Shown in pieces: positions 22,725-34,274 of a stretch of DNA of 64,000 nt. Where the stretch lies: assembly GCA_026122225.1 (NCBI GenBank), contig JANEZZ010001868.1, positions 248,001-312,000 of the forward strand. The letters are read 5' to 3'. A program made the translations under genes and the position numbers. Origin of the DNA: Heloderma charlesbogerti. Its lineage: Eukaryota; Chordata; Lepidosauria; Squamata; Helodermatidae. How positions within the stretch are numbered: the stretch's first letter is position 1; each line of letters opens with the position of its first letter. The notes under the pieces were generated by a model. That model worked only from the letters and a program-made list of their open reading frames with translations. It was not told the origin of the DNA and made no database searches.

Positions 22725-23275
22725 TGCAGAACATCAGAAGAGCCCTGCTGGATCAGGCCAAGGGTCCATCCAGTCCAGCATTCTGTCCACACGGTGACCA
22801 ACCAGCTGTCAACCTCAAACCCACAAGCAGGGCACGAGCACAACAGCACCCTCCCACCCATGTTCCCCAGCAACTGGTGTACATGGGCTCACTGCCTCTG
22901 ATCCTGGAGGTAGCCCATAGCCATCAGGACTAGTAGGCATCGATAGCCTTCTCCTCCAGGAATTTGTGCAACCTCCTTTTAAAGCCATCCAAATGGGTGG
23001 TCATCAGTACATCCTGTGGTAGCGAGTTCCATAGTTTATGCGCTATGTGAAGATGTCCTTCCTTTGATCTATCCTGAATCTCCCACCCATCAGTTTAATA
23101 GGATGACCCCACTGGGTTCTAATATTGTTAGAGAGGGAGAAAAATGTCTCCACACCAGGCATAATTTTGTAGACTTCTCTCATGTCTCCCCTCACCCTCC
23201 TTTTTTCCAAGCCGAACAATCCCAGCTGTTGTAACCTTCCCTCATAGGGGAGATGCTCCAGCCCCTTGATCATTT
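22725..23275 (-). pseudogene. CR1-type LINE 3' fragment (TTCTTATG subfamily)
   Basis: Reverse-complement 3' UTR (acatcagaagagccctgctgg...) followed by the C-terminal ORF2 piece (minus-strand 23273-23043: GLEHLPYEGRLQQLGLF, RRVRGDMREVYKIM). It is diverged and inactive. Confidence 0.87.
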
Positions 23276-23829
23276 CAGATGAAAAAAAACTGGAGCTCTG
23301 ATGAATGTCTCTTCAACCACTTTTTCAGTGCAGTTACCAAGGTCTTCAGAGACCTGAATCTCTGCACCCTTTGCTTTTGAAGAGAGTGGGGGCTCCTGTA
23401 GGGATTGACACGAATTTCATTCCTGTTCTCCAATCCTGTGAACATGTCCCGTTCACAACCCTAAACACTAACACCAGCAGGAGTGTAATTCTCAGGACAT
23501 TTTTGCCATTTCCTGAGCTTGTGTTTGCATTCGGAAGTGTGCCCTTCTGCAAGGGCACACTTCTAGAAATGTGCACCTCCACAGGAGCCCACTTCCGAAA
23601 ATGCGCATTTCCTCCCAAAACCACATTGTCACTCTTTAGCCTATGGGGAGGGGAGGAGTGCTCATTTGCTGTGAGTGCTTCAAGTAGTGCACATTTTCCA
23701 TGCTCAAAAATGCACACTTTTCCTGTTTGGGGGAGCGGGGAAGACTCTCAGGTTTGGGAGTGAGAATGAGATGGGATGTGCATCAAGGTGGAAAACTGAG
23801 AGCATCAGCAAGCTCAAACATCGCTTATT
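23276..23829. other. No gene; tgcgca-rich repeat remnant
   Basis: 23500-23730 has alternating gtgcac/gcgcat words like the loops of the hAT-like families. No terminus or duplication was found. Confidence 0.4.
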
Positions 23830-24190
23830 CTCCCAATGGCCCAGTTGAAGTCCACCAGGAAAAGAGCCTTCAGAGTGGTGGCCCCCTTCCTGTGGAATTC
23901 CCTGCCTTTGGAAGTCAGGCAGGTGCCAATGTTGTGTTCCTTCCAGCACCTCCTGCAGACATTGCTATTTCGAGACTTCCTTGTGGGACCCACTGCAGTT
24001 TGTTAAATTCATTGTAATTTGTCTTTTTTTAAAAAAAATTAACTGTTTTAACCTGTTTTATTCTTTTCTCTTTGTTGTTCACCGCTCCGAAATCTTCAGA
24101 TGTGGAGCAGTATATAAGTATTGTAAATAGAATGAGTAAATAAACAAATAAATGTTTATTGAAATCAATCAATAAATATTTATTGATTTA
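23830..24190 (+). repeat. L2 LINE 3' end
   Basis: Contains 'ttcagagtggtggccccctt...tggaattccctgcc', the decayed C-terminal ORF2 of L2, then a 3' UTR with 'gttcaccgctccgaaatctt' and an AT-rich tail (aataaat repeats) to about 24190. Confidence 0.75.
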
Positions 24191-25264
24191 AATACATAAA
24201 TAATTCCCCTATTGCTACTTTCTTGGTATTCAACCTCCTCCCTCCTGCCCACTCTGTCACAGTGTTGGGCCTCTTCTGGGGTTCCAGGGGCAAATTTCTC
24301 CCCCACCCCACAACAAACCCACCACAGACTGGCTCCTTGTCCTCCCCCACTGTTGAGCCACCAAATTTGTTGCCGCAAAAAGGACTGATTTTTTCTTCAA
24401 AACAAAGACAAACTGTCCTTCCTTTGTTTGTTTCTTTGCTGGCACACCACCAAATTTCAGCAGCAAAACTCTCCTGGTTTTCCCTACTACAAGGGGGGCA
24501 AATGGTCCCCTTTTTTGCTGCAGTCCTGCCAAAATTTGGCACCAGTAGTTGGAATCTTAGGGTGTTCATCCTGGAGCATGAGAAGTAATCATTCTGCTCT
24601 GATCTGGGTTGGACAAGGATGCCCTTGGAGGACGGCAACCAGGACAGAATGGCTTTCCCTCTTCTAAAAGGTTGAAACGCCTCTCCTAAGGCGGGGTTCC
24701 TGGCAGGAAGAGCTTGAACCTAAAATATGCCGGGATTTGTGGCCATGCCCCATTTTGCCTTGGCTCTGCCCACCCTTGGAATGCGGAGATCCACAGGAGG
24801 TCATCCCACACCTTCGGGAGAAAAGGGATTCAGCGCTTCTGCCATCTAGGTGCGTGGGCAATTCGACTGCTCTTCTGCTTCTGCCCCCATGCCCCGCCCC
24901 CACTCGGCCTCCCCGTCGATCTGCTGTTGTAAACACAGCGCGTGTGACTACAGGCAATCTGAGAAGGAGGGCGTCGCAGGGCTGAGAACCACACCATGTT
25001 CCCGAGATGCCCTTTGGGGACGGGCCTGTTCAAACCATCAGAGCTACTCACAAGCTGCCGAACGGCCGAGAGCCTTCCTCTGGCTTTCTGGATTTGTCAC
25101 TCAGCGAACAGACTAATTCTAACAAGGTCCGTTTGCCCCCTGCGGGTTAAGTATGGAGCCATAAGAAGCGGCCTGATGCGGCAGGACAGGCAAAGTGTAC
25201 ATTGAATCCAGTATTGTCGGCCCGGACTGGCAGCGGCCTCGGGCAGAAAAGGGTTGTTTTGACC
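24191..25264. other. No gene recognised
   Basis: 24645-24760 ('cttctaaaaggttgaaacgcctctcc') matches 511-600, showing a dispersed repeat of unknown class. Otherwise there is no exon-like frame. Confidence 0.45.
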
Positions 25265-25362
25265 CCCGCTCCCTGATCCTTCTCACTGGATCCCAGGGAT
25301 CGAACCTGGGACTTCTGCGTGCAAAGCAGGGGCTCGAATACTGAGCTATCGCCTCTTCCTAC
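25265..25362 (-). repeat. tRNA-derived SINE fragment
   Basis: In reverse complement: 'gcgatagctcagtattcgag' then 'ctttgcacgcagaagtccc' and 'aggttcgatccc', i.e. A- and B-box-like blocks of a tRNA-related SINE head. Confidence 0.65.
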
Positions 25363-25439
25363 TAGAATACATTCTAACTGGCCAAGCTAGGCACAGCTGT
25401 GGCCAGCCTCTCTGCATTAATGTCATCTAGTGCAACCCC

Positions 25440-25505
25440 CTCCGCCCTGAAGCCCTCCAGATATGTTGGACTGCAGTTCCCATCACTGCCAGCCAGCTTC
25501 TTGGG
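25440..25505. repeat. Dispersed palindromic repeat fragment
   Basis: 'ggactgcagttcccatcac' plus 'cagccagctt': half of the foldback family described at 8936-9060. Confidence 0.55.
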
Positions 25506-25512
25506 AGGAGAG

Positions 25513-26015
25513 CAATGACAAATCTTGATAAAATAGTTAAGCGCAGAGACATCACGCTGACAGCAAAGGTCCGCATAGGTAAAGCAATGGTATTCCCCGT
25601 AGTAACCTATGGCTGCGAGAGCTGGACCATAAGGAAGGCTGAGCGAAGGAAGATAGATGCTTTTGAACTGTGGTGCTGGAGGAAAATTCTGAGAGTGCCT
25701 TGGACTGCAAGAAGATCAAACCAGTCCACACTCCAGGAAATAAAGCCAGACTGCTCACTTGAGGAAAGGATATTAAAGGCAAAACTGAAGTACTTTGGCC
25801 ACATCATGAGAAGACAGGACACCCTGGAGAAGGTGCTGACGCCAGGGAAAGTGGAAGGCAAAAGGAGGAGGGCAAGAGGGATGGATGACATTCTGGAGGT
25901 GATGGACTCAACTTTGGGGGAGCTGGGGGTGGCGACAGTCGACAGGAGGCTCTGGCATGGGCTGGTCCATGAAGTCACAAAGAGTCGGAAGTGACTGAAC
26001 GAATAAACAACAACA
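25513..26015 (+). pseudogene. Bov-B (RTE) LINE 3' end
   Basis: Frame 25515-25994 encodes the C-terminal Bov-B region ([55 protein letters not shown]) and the copy ends 'gaacgaataaacaacaaca'. The frame is still open but diverged from the other three copies, so this is an older insertion or a different subfamily. It is 5'-truncated. Confidence 0.93.
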
Positions 26016-26360
26016 TTGCCATTGGACCACACACCCCATCCTTCCCGGCCAGCATGGCCATTGGACCACACACCCCATCCTTCCCGGCCAGCATGGCCAT
26101 TGGACCACACACCCCATCCTTCCCGGCCAGCATGGCCATTGGACCACACACCCCATCCTTCCCGGCCAGCATGGCCATTGGACCACACACCCCATCCTTC
26201 CCGGCCAGCATGGCCATTGGACCACACACCCCATCCTTCCCGGCCAGCATGGCCATTGGACTACAACTCCCATCATTCTTGGCCAGCATGGCCATTGGAC
26301 CCATCATTTCTGGCCAGCATGGCCATTGGACCACAACCCCCATCATCCCCAGCAACATGG
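26016..26360. repeat. 39-bp minisatellite derived from the palindromic repeat
   Basis: Six near-perfect 39-bp units (attggaccacacacccc / atccttcccggccagcatggcc) followed by two to three degenerate ones that approach the parent sequence ('ggactacaactcccatcat'). Because 39 is divisible by 3, frames stay open on both strands. The array starts within about 5 bp of the Bov-B 3' end. Confidence 0.93.
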
Positions 26361-26721
26361 CCACTACTGGATGGGAACAATGGAAGTCATGATCTAGGTG
26401 GCACCAGGTTGGGGAAGGCTGGTCTCGCAAAAGGAGGCGCATGATGGGACACCATTGCGCTCGGCGTTTCCGTGCTCCTGTGCCACTCCAATGGCTGCTG
26501 TTCATGCAGGGATACCAGGCGCCATGATGTCACTTCGGCAGAGCACAACCTCCCTGCTCTCCCATGCATCTTGGGAACGGAGCCGCGAGTGCCATTCTGG
26601 GGGAGGAGCGCTTTGCCACACATGTAGCTCCAAGTGCCAAAGCCGGATCGCTCCCCCCCAGCCACCCCACCCCCTCGCTCCCTCCAGCTTGGCCCCGCGC
26701 CACACATCCTCCATTTCCGGC
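26361..26721. other. No gene recognised
   Basis: Mixed GC-rich sequence; 'cgcgccacacatcc' precedes the CR1 junction. No exon seen. Confidence 0.4.
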
Positions 26722-26936
26722 TGACCATCAGGAAACGTCCCGACTGTTAGAGCAATATGACAATGGAACCAATTACCTGGGGAGGCGGTGGGCTCTCCCA
26801 CACTGGAGGCCTTCAAGACGAGGCTGGACAGCCACCTGTCAGGGATGCTCTGACTTGGATTCCTGCACTGAGCAGGGGGTCGGGCTCCATGGCCTTGCAG
26901 GCCCCTTCCAACCCTACCATTCTGTGATTCTATGAT
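26722..26936 (+). repeat. CR1 LINE 3' end
   Basis: 5'-truncated CR1 tail: 'ctgttagagcaatatgacaa ... ggaggccttcaagacgagg ... ggattcctgcactgagca' and terminal 'attctgtgattctatgatc'. Confidence 0.9.
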
Positions 26937-27474
26937 CACCGAGGCCGCCAGCAAAAAAAACAGGCCCAAGCCTAGAATCCAATCCTCTCCTTTCGGATGG
27001 CACTAAAGACTTCACAGAGAACTCATTAAGATGGCCATCAGCTGCTCTCCCCACCCCCAGTCTCTGCAGATCCTGCTGTGAGCTGGTGGTGGGATGTGCA
27101 TCTGGTGGCGATCACATTCCCCCTCAGGCTCACCCGCATGCGCAGCAGGAATGGGGTGGGGGGAACAATTAGCTTTAATCCCCAAAGATATATGGTGATG
27201 CAGTCTGTGGAGGAGGAACAGGGAAACCCAGTTCCTTCTACCCACTCCCTATTTTGGTTCCACTAGAGAAGCTGTATTTGTGTGATCTTGCAGCCTGATC
27301 CCAGGCATGTTTAGATTGTTCTGCTGGGCTTACTCTCAGGGAAGCACATGTGCATAGGGTTGCAGCAAGCACGACTGCACATGACAAACCGTGCCTTGTT
27401 GCAGTATAGAAGGGAAGTAAACAGCATTGTCCCACTGTCAACTACCTACCAGAGGTGAGCCAGGGGCTCTGCCA
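26937..27474. other. No gene; MITE-like fragment
   Basis: 27296-27362 ('ggcatgtttagattgttctg ... gcatagggttgcag') resembles the small repeat seen at 29164-29293 and 31188-31275. Nothing coding. Confidence 0.4.
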
Positions 27475-28095
27475 GGGAGTCAGAGCCAAGGGACAAACCC
27501 AGGTAGCAAGAGCCGAGGGATGAAGCCAAGTGGCAAGGCCCAAGGGATGAAGCCACCAAGTCCAGTGCCAGAGGATGAAGCTAGGCAGCAAGAGCCAAGG
27601 GACAAAGCCAAGCAAAAAGAGCCAAGAGACAAAGGCAGGCAGCAAGGACCAAGGGACAAAGCCAAGCAAAAAGAGCCAAGAGACAAAGCCAGGCAGCAAG
27701 GACCAAGGGACAAAGCCAGCAAATCAAGAGCTGAGGGATGAAGCCAGGCAGCAAGACCCAAGGGATGCAGCCATCAAGTCTAGTGCCAAGGGTCAAAGCC
27801 AGGTAGCAAGAGCTGAAGGACAAAGCCAAGTGACAAGAGCCAAGAGGCAAAGCCAGGCAGCAAGGACCAAGGGACTAAGCCAGCAAATCAAGAGCTGAGC
27901 GATGAAGCCAGGCAGCAAGAGCCAAAGGATGAAGCCAGGAGGCAAGAGCCAAGGGTCAAAGCCAGCAAGTGAAGAGCCAAGAGACAAAGCCAGCAAGTTA
28001 AGAACCAAGGGATGAAGCTGGAAAGTCAAGAGCTGTGAGATGAAGCTAGCAAGTCAACAGCCAAGGGATGAAGCCAGGTAGCAGCTGGACTGGTC
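27475..28095. repeat. Minisatellite, units 'aagccaggcagcaagagcc' type
   Basis: About 20 imperfect units of roughly 25-30 bp, alternating 'gccaagggacaaagcca' and 'ggcagcaaga/ggaccaa'. Frames through it are Lys-Gln-Pro-Arg or Leu-Trp-Cys-rich and are not genes. Confidence 0.9.
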
Positions 28096-29163
28096 TCTTT
28101 GCTCTGCTCCAGGCCCACAGTAATCACCCCTAAGAACAAAGATGGCACATGTGCCCATCTGGCAGCATGTCAAATATATTTGAGCCCTACTCATGAAGAG
28201 GAAGTGTGTTCTGGATAAGGGCCTTAATGACAAGCCTGCAAGGGCTGGGACAACAACATCCCCTATAGAGCGGCTCAGTTGGAGCCTGGTCCTTGCTGAA
28301 ACAACATCTCTCTCGCTGTGCCTTCTGCTGGACATCTCCCCTGCTAGCCAGACTTCCCTGATCCTTGAACCACAGGACTGCGCCTGATCAGGCAGGAATT
28401 GATCAAACATATCCCACTCACCTGCCACCATAATTGGCCTGATGTGGTCTCCAGGGGCAGCTGATGTTGTATCCTCTCTTTCCAATTTGGGGTGAGGTTA
28501 ATTCTTGTTCTAATTAATAATCTGCCCAGGTGAGTGTAGGACAGTCATGGAAATGTGCCTTCTACATATCCAAGTGAAGGCTGCTGATGCCAACATCTGG
28601 GCCTGGCATCTTTCTTGGTTTTTTTGTCACATCAGCCTCATTTCGGAAGTGGCTTAGTTTTCGCACATTCCCTCTCGAGGTGCAGAGCACCTTCTCTGGG
28701 GCGCGTACATTTTCAACACCTTTCTGAACTATTTAGGGTTCTCTAATGCCTCTTTTCAAGGCTCAAGGGAATGTGTTGTTATTTTTGTTAAATTGAGGAA
28801 GAGTCATGTGGCACCTTAAAGACTAACAAATTTAATCCAGCATAAGCTGTTGTGGACGCTGGACACTTTGTGAAGTGTTGACCTCGAACTGGCGGATTTA
28901 TATATACATGCTGGGGGTGGAAGAGAGAGAGAGAGAGAGATGTAAAATGTGCTGAAGAAACTGGAATGCAAAAAGTACCAACAACACAAACATTATGGCA
29001 AGGCTGAGCCGATTAACATACAGTATGTAGCTTGATTAAAGGAAAGAAAAACCATTGTCCTTATCCAAACCACAGGAGACAGAGTTGAATCTCCTGATGA
29101 ACTCTTCAGCCATTTCATTTCCATATCTATCTTTGACATTCCTTTGCTCAGGAATGGCCATCT
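28096..29163. other. No gene; one dispersed repeat
   Basis: 28795-28895 ('gtggcaccttaaagactaac ... ccagcataagctgttgtgg') looks like a dispersed repeat common in reptile sequence; class not assigned. A (GA)n tract lies at 28925-28941. Confidence 0.45.
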
Positions 29164-29293
29164 TAGGGGCACAACCCTTTGCATGTTTAGACAGAAAAAG
29201 TCCTACAAAAGTCCCAGCGTGGCTGGCTGGGGAATGCTGGGAGTTGTAGAACTTTTCCACATCTAAACATGCATAGGGTTGTGCCCCTAAGGT
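29164..29293. mobile_element. Short foldback MITE
   Basis: Ends are inverted: 'ttaggggcacaaccctttgc' and 'agggttgtgcccctaa', with further pairing (catgtttaga / tctaaacatg). The middle holds 'gaatgctgggagttgtag', the palindromic-repeat core. Superfamily unclear; no target duplication was resolved. Confidence 0.65.
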
Positions 29294-29639
29294 CATTGAC
29301 AGAGTGTCCTGGGAGGGTGAACTGTTCTACCACACTAGAAGTTGTTGTTATTGATGAAAAATACTGTGTCACCATATATTCTTCAGTTTTTATTTTTCAT
29401 GGCCAGTCAAGGAGATTTTTTTCTCAACCCTGCACCCCTTTTGATGTATGAATATTTACCTTTCTTTTTCCATTCCTGTTCAGCAACATGTGCTTTCTTG
29501 GCTGTTGATTTTCTGTCCTTCTAGATTAATAGTCACGGTGATCCCAACCAATCAGGGATCACACAGTGAGTGGGCTGACAGCAAAGTAGCATGCAGCCAG
29601 TCATTGGCTATATAATGATTGCCATGAGTAAAAGCTGGA
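29294..29639. other. No gene recognised
   Basis: AT-rich spacer without identified features. Confidence 0.4.
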
Positions 29640-30021
29640 CCACTGCTTCTTGGATTAATAGTCACATTGTTGCAAAAAAGTGCATATTTGTGCACACGTG
29701 AAAATGAGCATTTTTAAGAAATGTGCATTTTTGCACACACACAAATGTGAGCCTTCGCAAAAATGCACATTTCGCACATGAGAATATGTGCATTTGCAGA
29801 AATGCACATTTTCAGTCATACAAAGACATGCGCATTTTTGCGATCACCATTTTATTTTTCAAAAAAATGGCAACCATAGAGCTCGACAAGGCACTGGGGT
29901 CAGTGCGGGCAGCTCGCCGAGCGTGGCAGAGGCTCGAGCATGGTCCGGGGACTGGTGAGCAGGAGCAGTGTCTGGGCGTGCATCCAGAGAACCTAGACGG
30001 GGGTGAGTTCACACATCCCTA
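29640..30021. mobile_element. Foldback hAT-like element (family 2), second copy, left end unclear
   Basis: The right half (29870-30021) matches 6337-6480 ('cgacaaggc...gggtcagtgcgggc...gtccggggactggtgag') and ends CATCCCTA (30014-30021). The left half consists of 'aaaaatgcacattt' type units. No left TAGGGATG was found. Confidence 0.6.
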
Positions 30022-31187
30022 GTTTATATATATAAACATTGAAAACAGGGATGGAGCTTGAAAGTGCCAGAATAATTGGTGACAAACTGTCATCAATTCT
30101 AGCTTGACCCTAGGAAAAAGGAATAGAGCAAGACTTCCTAAACACACACGCGCACTTCAACGCAATGGCTTCATCCTTTCAGAAATGTGGCTCCCATTTT
30201 ACAGTGATGTGGTGCTGCCCCCTGCTGGACAAGTCAAGAATCTGTGGAAAGAGAGCTACTGGTTGGCTATTCCAGAGGCTGCTTAGTAAAGAGGACTAGC
30301 CTCTTTGTGGAACTCCCTTCCCAAGGAGGTTCGGCTTGCCTCCCCCTCAGTGCCCTCTAGATGTCTGGTGAAAACGATATTGTGAATAGCGAGCACCACT
30401 CTCCGTTTTGATCTCCAGTTTCAAAATACGCTTTAGGACAAATTTATGTTGGGCCTCCACTACATTGTGTGTGTGGGGGGGGGAGATGCAAAAATATTTG
30501 AAATAATTTGCTTGGGGAAGAGCCTCGTGACAGGAGATCAGTGAGAGAAAAATAGATGGGCTTTGCAGCTGGAGAAGGTTGCAAGGGCCCCCGCTAAGCT
30601 GGGTGGGGGGGACTTCAGGTGTGTGGCGTGTGGGGCGAACCCAGCCCAACTGGGATCTCAGTCCAGCCCTCTGCAGTTCCCCAGGAGGCTGCACCTGGGG
30701 CAAACATTCAAGCAGCAAAAAAAGACAGACTCACACCCCCGCCCCCAAATCCGGGAATTTCTTCGTCTTTGAGACAGAAAGAACTTGAGATTTTAAAAAA
30801 ACGAAATGCGGGAGGAACTGAAACAGAGAGATGTGTCATCCAGGTCTAGGACAGTCTTCAAAACCTGGTTTCGAATCCCTGCATATTCACCCAGGTCGGC
30901 GGTGGGGATTTAGGGTTGCCACCTTTCTTGTTTTTCTGACAGGCCCCTCATCTCAAATAGGTCCAGGGCAGGCAGTAAACATGGATCTCTCCATGTACCA
31001 ATCCAATCTGGCCCATGCATGGCAATTTTATATTTGGGGGACAGCTGGATGGGCTTGTATATAGCCACAGATACTCCTTTTACCATTTTTTACTTTTTAT
31101 CTCCTTTCTATAACAAAATTGGAGGTGCTTTTTTTAGTTGATCAATTAAAAACAACAACACCCAGATCCACCAATTAATTGATTAGG
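30022..31187. other. No gene; L2 fragment
   Basis: 30290-30390 ('ttgtggaactcccttcccaa...ctctagatgtctggtgaaaa') is an L2 ORF2 C-terminal remnant. No other gene-like sequence was found. Confidence 0.5.
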
Positions 31188-31278
31188 TCTGCAATCCTAC
31201 ACCTACTTACCTGGGAGTAAGCCCCTTTAAATTGACAGCACTTACTTCTGAGTAGACATGGATAGGAATGCACTGTAG
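31188..31278. repeat. Small foldback repeat (MITE-like)
   Basis: 'tctgcaatcctacacctact...gggagtaagcccc' pairs imperfectly with 'cacttacttctgagtagaca...ataggaatgcactgtag'. Related pieces occur at 18925-18990 and, tandemly, within 57860-58480. Confidence 0.6.
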
Positions 31279-31671
31279 ATGTAGTTTGGGGGCCCAACAA
31301 AGGAGATTTGTATGATCACCAGTGTCATTTCCCCCCTCTGCACTGCCTGCCTTTCCTTCCCATTCCTGGGAAATTTTCTGTTTCAACATCTAAAATGTAT
31401 TTTAACAATGTACATGGGGAGGACCTCCTTCTACTTTGCTTGCTGTATCTATGTGTCTGCCATAAGCCAGTTGTGAAATGTTACCTCTGCGAGGCCAGAA
31501 TGATCCACGCTGGCATGGAGCTGAGTTCCCCAGTGAAAACCTTTGCACTGGCAAATTCATTATCTGAATGTTCATCTCAAATAAATGAATATTCAGAACG
31601 GACAGGAAGAGTAGAGAGAAAGTCCTTGGGCAGCGGTTCCCAAGACAAATAAAGACAAACCACACACACAC

Positions 31672-32403
31672 CAAAAGCGAGGCAGAAACAAAATTCAAAG
31701 TGATCTTGATAGACCGGAGCACGGGGCTGAAAACAACAGAAGGAAATTTAATTGGGATAAATGCCAAGTTCTGCAATTCTGAAAAGAATCTCAGAATTGT
31801 GGTAGATCACAAGCTGAATATGAGCCAACAATGTGATGTGGCTGCAAAAAAGGCAAATGCTATTTGGGCTGCATTAATAGAAGCATAGCTTCCAAATCCT
31901 GGGAGGTCCTGGTTCCCCTCTACTCAGCACTGGTTAGGCCTCATCTGGAGTACTGTGTCCAGTTCTGGGTACCGCACTTTAAGAAGGATGCAGACAAGCT
32001 GGAGAGGGTTCAGAGGCGGGCAACAAAGGTGACCAGGGGACTGGAAACAAAGCCCTACGCAGAGAGACTGGAAGAACTGGGCATGTTCAGCCTTGAGAAG
32101 AGAGAACTGAGGGGAGATAGGAGAGCGCTCTTCAAGTACCTGAAAGGTTGTCACAGAGAGGAAAGACAGGAAGCCAGATTCCGGTGAACATCAGAAAAAA
32201 CGTCCTGACTGTTGGAGCAATATGACAATGGAACCCATTATCTGGGGAGGTGGGGGGCTCTCCCACACTGGAGGCCTTCGAGGCTGGACAGCCACCTGTC
32301 AGGGATGTTGTGGCTTGGATTCCTGCATTGAGCAAGGGGTGGACTAGATGGTCTTATGGGACAATTCCAAACCTGTTATTCTGTGATTCTGTGATTCTAT
32401 GAT
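31672..32403 (+). pseudogene. CR1 LINE fragment
   Basis: Frames 31700-31888 and 31864-32187 overlap by a frameshift and encode the ORF2 C-terminus ([39 protein letters not shown]). The 3' UTR ends 'gtgattctgtgattctatga' at 32403. Several indels; inactive. Confidence 0.9.
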
Positions 32404-33397
32404 AAGGCTGTTACCAGTGCTGCCACAGTCTGGGGTGAACTGGAAGCTAGGACTAGGGATGGGTGGAGAAATGTGTTTGGCATTATTATTATTGTTGTCG
32501 TTGTTATTGTTATTATTATTACTATTATTATTATATTGGAAAGATAAAAGCTCACCACCTATAATGCAATGGATTGCAGACCTAACAACAGTAGCAACAT
32601 TTGAAAGAGTGGTATATAGATGTCACTTGCAAATGGACTTATATTTGGATATCTGGCCTGCTTTTACTGAACTTTACGTGTAACCTATTCTTTCTCTCTC
32701 TAGCTTATTGTAATATTTGAAATGGAGGATTTTAGAATATGTTGTTAAATTTGTAATTTGGGGGGTTCGGTTATTTTTTGTTTATTTTGTTTTGTTAAAA
32801 CTCACAATGAAATATTGATAATAAAAAAATCTGACCAACCAAAGCAGCAGGAGGATGACAAGGGAACCATGAAGTGGGGATGAGCAAGGGAACAATGCTG
32901 CCCTGCATCGTTCCACAGTCATGTAGGGGCTCATGTACGTCGTGGTTCCCTTACCCTGTGATTGTGTGAACCAAGATATTGTCTGGACCCCGGGTCTAGC
33001 TGTTGAGAAACAACAGAGGGGTAGACCTGGTATACACCTTCCTTAAAGGTTCGATCTGCCTATCTTGGTAGACCTGGTGCCCAGAACCTATCACTGCTCC
33101 ATCACCAGATCTACCAGAAATGATAGACCTGTTCTCTGTTGCTATCAGCTTTCTTAAAAATGTGCAACCGTACACAAAATCTACATGTCAAGGAAGAATC
33201 TGCCATTCCAAAAGAACTTTGCTGTCGTTCAAAATTCAAGCCGTGTTGCCAGCTGACGTCATAAGTGGCTGATCGCCGTGTGAAACGGAAAGGGTGTCAT
33301 CCAGGCTCCTCTCCTCTGCAACCCTAAAACCTGGTGGAGCAAACTCATTTCTCCTTCCCCTGCTAAAGACACTCCCCACAGTCTCCACTTGCTGAAG
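32404..33397. other. No gene; ATT-rich microsatellite
   Basis: (ATT)n/(GTT)n tract at about 32482-32534. No exon was recognised. Confidence 0.45.
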
Positions 33398-33520
33398 CTG
33401 CCTTCCTCAACCTGGTGCCCTTCGGATGTTTTGGACTTCAACTCCCATCAGCCCCAGACAGAATGGCCAATGGTCCGGAATGGTGGGGTCGTAGTCCAGA
33501 AGATCTTGAGGCACCACGTT
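33398..33520. repeat. Dispersed palindromic repeat
   Basis: 'ttggacttcaactcccatca ... gaatggccaatggtcc' followed by 'gtggggtcgtagtcc', the foldback family of 8936-9060. Confidence 0.65.
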
Positions 33521-33845
33521 GGAGAAGACTGTTCTGGAGAGTGTCCACCAGTGTTTCCAAATCATTCCAGGACAAGTCATGCTAAGTTGTCAATGTTATG
33601 ATAAGGGCAGCTGTTCTGTGTTTGTGCATTTGGGGTTTTTCTTCCCCTCTCCCGTTCCTATGTTTTTTTAATCTCTCACTCCAAATCAACTTTGTTGGAG
33701 TTCCCGAACATAACAGTCTTCTGCATTCGGGCACTTCAGTTCCCGGGATCTCCTCCTGCTCCCTGTAGGCTTTGAAACGAAACGTCATGGAATGTGATGC
33801 CAAGCAACGAAGAGAATACACGAGGAAAGCACACAGGCCGTCGTA

Positions 33846-33898
33846 ACGGTGCATGCTATGTGCGCGGATTAACGGTGCATGCTATGTGCGCGGATTAA
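33846..33898. repeat. Perfect 26-bp direct duplication
   Basis: The block beginning 'taacggtgcatgctatgtgc' and ending 'gcggat' occurs twice back to back. It contains alternating purine-pyrimidine 'gcatgctatgtgcgcg'. Confidence 0.85.
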
Positions 33899-34145
33899 AA
33901 CCCCAAACAGCTGTGTGGCTTTGCCTCCCAGATGCCCATGAGGCAGACCTTTTGTAAAAAGGATGTCCCTGCTATTTGTCCTCCCTGTGACTGTTACTAG
34001 CATCCAGGTGTGAACTAGCCTTTATTAATTCTGTTATAGGTGAAAGTGTCCTGAGCTTCATTGCTGTTACTGTCCTCATGTCCCAACGGATTTTCTTCCT
34101 GAATGATGAGGCAATTAAAACGGATAGGCCAGAATACAATCATTT

Positions 34146-34255
34146 GGGATGAAACTCCAACTCCCATCATCCCCGGCCAGCATGGTGGCCAGGAGTGATG
34201 GTAGTTGTAATCCCAACGCAGCTGGAGGGCGCCAGGTTGGGTAAGGCTGGCCCAG
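34146..34255. repeat. Dispersed palindromic repeat
   Basis: 'ccaactcccatcatccccgg ... cagcatggtggccagg' then 'gtgatggtagttgtaatcc': inverted halves of the foldback family. Confidence 0.65.
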
Positions 34256-34274
34256 ATACACCAGTGGGCTGGCT

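Noticed and set aside
25975..26505. Repetitive protein frame resembling a tandem-repeat antigen
   Set aside because: The 39-bp unit is divisible by three, which keeps several frames open on both strands; it is a minisatellite.
27427..27898. Lys/Gln-rich or Trp/Leu-rich repeated proteins
   Set aside because: Translation of a 25-30 bp minisatellite with frame changes between units.
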